From the NCBI RefSeq assembly GCF_002953715.1, contig NZ_CP025013.1:62001-126000 (forward strand): DNA of 64,000 nt, written 5' to 3'. Within the stretch, counting starts at the first letter, position 1; each line of letters starts with the position of its first letter. Source of the DNA: Rhizobium leguminosarum. Lineage in GTDB: Bacteria > Pseudomonadota > Alphaproteobacteria > Rhizobiales > Rhizobiaceae. The notes beneath the pieces are model-generated. The model worked only from the letters and a program-made list of their open reading frames with translations. It made no database searches and was not told the DNA's origin. The translations under genes were made by a program, and so were the position numbers. This document shows, piece after piece, positions 60,747 through 64,000 of this stretch.

Positions 60747-63392
60747 TCATGCGGCGACGCGCGCCTTGCCGAGGCGCTTGATCGCCTGTTCCAGTGGCCG
60801 TTGGCCGTCGCAATAGTCTTCCCAGGCAGAGGACTTCGGCAGCAGCGCCGGAACGGTGCGGATGGTGAAGCGCTTGGGGTCCAGATCCGATTTGACCTGC
60901 GTCCAGCTCAGCGGCATTGAGACGGTGGTTCCCGATCGGGCGCGTGGCGACAAAGGGGCCACGGCCGTCGCCATGCGGTCGTTGCGCAGATAGTCGAGGA
61001 AGATCCGACCGTTCCTCAGGCTCTTGGTCATCTTGATCAGATAGAGATCGGGATTGTCGCGCGCCATCTGCTGGCAGACATCGTGGGCAAAATCCTTCGC
61101 TTGCGCCCACGAGAGCGGCTTGCGCTTGTTGACCGCAAGCGGAGTGACAACGTGCAGACCCTTGCCGCCAGTCGTCTTGCAAAAGCCGACTAGGCCCAAC
61201 GCATCGAGACGGTCCCGCATTTCCCGAGCCGCTGAAACGACCGCGGAGAATGGCACGTCTGGACCTGGATCAAGATCGAAGACGAGCCGGCCGGGCACCT
61301 CAGGCCGATGCGGTTCACAATTCCAGGGGTGCAGCTCGACGGCGCCGATTTGCGCGACGGCAGCCAAGCCTTCGACCCGGTCGATTTGCAGATAGGGCTT
61401 TTTATCGCCGAAGACCTTGACCAGTTCGAGAAGGTTCGAGGTGCCGGGCATCGCATGGCGCTGGAAAAACTGCTCACCGCCGATCCCGTCAGGCGTGCGG
61501 ATGATGGAGCATGGCCGTCCCTTGATGTGCTCGATCAGCCAGGAGCCGACGGCTTCGTAGTAGCGGGCCAGATCTTCCTTGGTGACGGGTTTGCCGTCAT
61601 TGGCATCGGGCCACAGCGGCTTGTCCGGGTTGGAGATCAGTACCCCCATGACCTCGGCCTTGGCGCCTTTTTTGCGGGTGGTTCTGGCCTTCGCCTCCAC
61701 GGCCGGCAGCGGCACGTCTGTTTGCGAGGGCGTAGCCGGCCGTTCGGCTTTGACCTCTTTGGCCGGCTTGTCTTCCCGCAGTCCCTTGAAGGCGGCCTGC
61801 CGGACAATGCCGTCGGCGGTCCAGCCGGCGAATTCGATTTCAGCCACGAGCTCCGGCTTCAGCCAGGTGACCTCAGCCTCCTTCTTCGGCGCGCCGATGC
61901 CGGTGAAAGGTGATTTTGCCGTCTCGAGCGCTTTCAACTTCGAAAGCAGCGTTTCAACCTTCTTCGCGCCATATCCTGTGCCGACGCGGCCGACATAGAC
62001 GAAGTGGTCGCCGCGGTAGACGCCGACCAGCAGGGATCGGAATTTCCCGTTGGTCTTGGCATAGGCGCCGATCACCACCTCGTGGCCGGCGCGGCATTTC
62101 GACTTCGCCCAGCTTTCGGTACGGCCGGATTGATAGGGTGCATCCGCCTCTTTCGAGACGATGCCTTCCAGCGAGAGCTTGCAGGCAGACCGGAGAACTG
62201 CATCACCGCCGGTGTCGAAATGCTCGACGAAACGGATGCGCGGATCATTGCCGGCGTCGGACAGAAGGCTTTGAAGCCGCGTCTTGCGCTCGACGAGCGG
62301 CAGAGATCGCACGTCCTCGCCACCCTCATAGAGAAGATCGAAGGCGAAATAGACGAGCTCCCCCGTCTTGCCTTCCGAAAGGGCCGCCTGCAGGGCCGCG
62401 AAATCAGGAACGCCGTGATCGTCGAGGGCGCAGATCTCGCCGTCGATGATCGCATCGGGCAGTGTCGATGCCGCCTCGGCGATCTCGGGATATTTGGCCG
62501 TCCAGTCGAGCCCTTTCCTGGTCTTCAGCGTCGCCTCACCATCCATCACCCGCATCTGGATCCGGTAACCGTCGAACTTGATCTCGTGAATCCAGCCGGT
62601 GCCGGCCGGAGGGCGTTCCAGGGTCTGGCAGAGCTGCGGCACAATGAAATCCGGCAGATCGATTTTTGTGGCCGGTTTCGATTTCCGACCACCTCCGGCG
62701 TTCTCCTTTCGCTCTTCGGCAGCCAGTCCGTGATTGCTGTCCCAGACGGCATCAGCCTGAACGTCACCACCCTCGACCATGAAAGGCTTGGGCTTTCGTC
62801 CCTTGCCGGCGGCAATCATCTCCATGGTTCGGCCTGAGGCGACAGAGGTGTCGTTCTTCTCGAGGATCGCTTCGCCATTATTTTCGACAGAGAACTGATC
62901 ATGGTGTTTGATGAGCAGCCAATTTGTCCGGTTGCCGCCGTTGCGATCATTGCGCATGCGCACCAGCACGAAGCTGCCGTGCAGGCGTTTGCCTTCCAGA
63001 GTAAACTTGAAATCGCCTTTTGCCAGTGCCTGCTCCGGGCTCTTCTTTCCTTCCGGTTCCCAATAGCCCCGATCCCAGAGCATGACCGTGCCACCGCCAT
63101 ACTGCCCTTTCGGAATGGTGCCTTCGAAATCACCATAGTCGAGCGGATGATCCTCCACCTCGACGGCCAGCCGCTTGTCGTGCGGATCGAGGGACGGACC
63201 TTTCGTGACAGCCCAGGATTTGAAGATGCCATCGAGCTCGAGTCTCAGATCGTAGTGCAGTCGAGTGGCATCGTGTTTCTGGATGACAAAACGACGGCGA
63301 TTGCTGCGCGCGAGGCGCTTTTCACCGGTCGGCTCGGCCGTTTTCTGAAAGTCGCGCTTCGATCGATAAGTCGATAGTTTGTCACTGGCCAT
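60747..63392 (-). CDS. ligD: Multifunctional DNA ligase D (PE-LIG-POL)
   Basis: 881 residues from ATG 63392. N-terminal 3'-phosphoesterase (FVIQKHDATRLHYDLRLELD, LDYGDFEGTIPKGQYGGGTV), central ATP-dependent ligase (WIHEIKFDGYRI with Lys ~273, LEGIVSKEADAPYQSGRTES) and C-terminal primase-polymerase (EQFFQRHAMPGTSN, LVFDLDPGPDVPFSAV). This is the rhizobial order. It repairs double-strand breaks by non-homologous end joining with Ku, which is not in the window. A ~60-residue Lys/Pro-rich linker separates LIG and POL. A remnant copy of its 3' end is at 56819. Confidence 0.92.
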   Translation of the reverse strand: MASDKLSTYRSKRDFQKTAEPTGEKRLARSNRRRFVIQKHDATRLHYDLRLELDGIFKSWAVTKGPSLDPHDKRLAVEVEDHPLDYGDFEGTIPKGQYGGGTVMLWDRGYWEPEGKKSPEQALAKGDFKFTLEGKRLHGSFVLVRMRNDRNGGNRTNWLLIKHHDQFSVENNGEAILEKNDTSVASGRTMEMIAAGKGRKPKPFMVEGGDVQADAVWDSNHGLAAEERKENAGGGRKSKPATKIDLPDFIVPQLCQTLERPPAGTGWIHEIKFDGYRIQMRVMDGEATLKTRKGLDWTAKYPEIAEAASTLPDAIIDGEICALDDHGVPDFAALQAALSEGKTGELVYFAFDLLYEGGEDVRSLPLVERKTRLQSLLSDAGNDPRIRFVEHFDTGGDAVLRSACKLSLEGIVSKEADAPYQSGRTESWAKSKCRAGHEVVIGAYAKTNGKFRSLLVGVYRGDHFVYVGRVGTGYGAKKVETLLSKLKALETAKSPFTGIGAPKKEAEVTWLKPELVAEIEFAGWTADGIVRQAAFKGLREDKPAKEVKAERPATPSQTDVPLPAVEAKARTTRKKGAKAEVMGVLISNPDKPLWPDANDGKPVTKEDLARYYEAVGSWLIEHIKGRPCSIIRTPDGIGGEQFFQRHAMPGTSNLLELVKVFGDKKPYLQIDRVEGLAAVAQIGAVELHPWNCEPHRPEVPGRLVFDLDPGPDVPFSAVVSAAREMRDRLDALGLVGFCKTTGGKGLHVVTPLAVNKRKPLSWAQAKDFAHDVCQQMARDNPDLYLIKMTKSLRNGRIFLDYLRNDRMATAVAPLSPRARSGTTVSMPLSWTQVKSDLDPKRFTIRTVPALLPKSSAWEDYCDGQRPLEQAIKRLGKARVAA

Positions 63393-63571
63393 GGTCGTTC
63401 CCGAAAGCAACCCCGATAGCGAAATGCCGCCTGACGGCTGGAAGTTCCATCAGGGTGCTCCTCCAGCCGTCAGCGGACAAAACGGCTGGGAATAGACGAG
63501 AAAAAAATGTCTCCGCCTCGCCGCATCGTTCTCTCGCTTGAAACGTTAATCGCTACCACCGGGATGCAAAT

Positions 63572-64000
63572 ATGCGCGCTGATCAATGGCTATCTCTTCT
63601 CATCATCGCGCTGATGATGGGCGCGTTCCTGTGGGGGCGTTATCGATACGATATAGTCGCTGTGAGTTCCCTTCTCGCTGCAATCATTGCCGGTATCGTC
63701 CCTGCCAAGAATGCTTTTTCCGGCTTTTCCGATGACATTGTCATCATCGTTGGCAGCGCGCTCATCGTCAGCGCGGCGATATCCAGATCGGGGATCATGG
63801 ATGTCGCCTTGCGCAGATTTTCTCCCGAACGACGCGGGTCACGGATGCAGCTGATCATTCTGGTTGCCATTGTCGCAGCCCTGTCGGCTTTCATCAAAAA
63901 CATTGGTGCGCTGGCGATCATGATCCCGGTCGCTGTGCAAATGGCCCGGAAATCACGCGTATCACCGTCGATGTTCCTGATGCCGATGTCTTTCGCCTCT
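63572..64000 (+). CDS. SLC13-type anion/Na+ symporter, 5' part
   Basis: 143 codons open to the end of the window. LSLLIIALMMGAFLWGRYRY is the first transmembrane helix, followed by SLLAAIIAGIVPAKNAFSGF, SDDIVIIVGSALIVSAAISR and SAFIKNIGALAIMIPVAVQM; the last resembles the SLC13/ArsB-like substrate-binding hairpin (usual 'SAxxnNtaxxa-mxP'). It probably transports a dicarboxylate or sulfate with Na+; members of this type often carry TrkA-C domains further on. ATG 63572 is used; RBS is weak. Truncated by the window edge. Confidence 0.75.
   Translation, partial: MRADQWLSLLIIALMMGAFLWGRYRYDIVAVSSLLAAIIAGIVPAKNAFSGFSDDIVIIVGSALIVSAAISRSGIMDVALRRFSPERRGSRMQLIILVAIVAALSAFIKNIGALAIMIPVAVQMARKSRVSPSMFLMPMSFAS

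Noticed and set aside
61308..62837. Plus-strand frames inside ligD
   Set aside because: They are shadows of ligD, with no recognisable domain.

Overview
The window looks like part of the genome of a Rhizobium-type alphaproteobacterium, probably the R. leguminosarum/R. etli group and possibly a megaplasmid. The reasons are high G+C, dense operons of sugar and polyol ABC transporters, a complete rhizobial/Brucella-type erythritol locus (eryABCD, eryR-tpiB-rpiB, an eryEFG-like transporter) and LigD-type DNA ligases. Species and replicon are inferences; no rRNA, tRNA, replication gene, CRISPR array or intact insertion sequence was recognised.

Layout. (1) 1-10856: a plus-strand hydantoin-type operon with the end of an Asp/Glu-hydantoin racemase, a PotABCD-like importer, a HyuA-type hydantoinase/oxoprolinase, two tandem DUF917 (S-methyl-thiohydantoin desulfurase-like) proteins and a MalT-like LuxR activator. 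(2) 11003-13874: an FAD amine oxidase divergent from a CPA1 Na+/H+ antiporter. (3) 13879-19457: a LacI-regulated esterase plus sugar ABC operon, ending in a broken RpiR regulator that abuts a duplicated, frameshifted fragment of a LacI gene whose intact copy lies 9 kb away. (4) 19749-22594: an AraC regulator, a short-chain dehydrogenase, a truncated Tat-exported hydrolase and a YciI protein. (5) 22905-29698: a LacI regulator, a sugar-binding protein, ATPase, two permeases and a tagatose/psicose 3-epimerase-type enzyme. (6) 30008-35275: a class II aldolase facing a DeoR-kinase-GlpD operon. (7) 35426-47726: the erythritol locus. (8) 47961-50138: a stand-alone ATP-dependent DNA ligase, an orphan BrnA-like antitoxin and a small membrane protein. 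(9) 50252-56674: a GntR-controlled operon with a DenD-type D-erythronate dehydrogenase and a CUT1 sugar transporter. (10) 56819-63392: gene remnants (ligD 3' end joined to a PRC-barrel fragment), small unknown genes, an alpha/beta hydrolase, an ICMT-like methyltransferase and full-length LigD. (11) 63572-64000: the start of an SLC13-type transporter.

How the genes work together. Erythritol is taken up by the RbsABC-type transporter, phosphorylated by EryA, oxidised by EryB, then isomerised by EryC, TpiB and RpiB to D-erythrose-4-phosphate. The neighbouring DeoR-kinase-GlpD-aldolase set repeats the kinase plus FAD-dehydrogenase logic and may serve a second polyol. The DenD cluster 3 kb beyond rpiB would handle a related aldonate, making 30-57 kb a possible C4/C5 polyol and sugar-acid island. 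The least understood system is the hydantoin/DUF917 cluster at the left end. The strongest cis-elements are an 18-bp perfect inverted repeat before the gntR gene, tandem AAGCGCTT operators, a TTGCAC...GTGCAA operator with a 22-bp-phased repeat, and a 17-codon leader ORF just before eryA.
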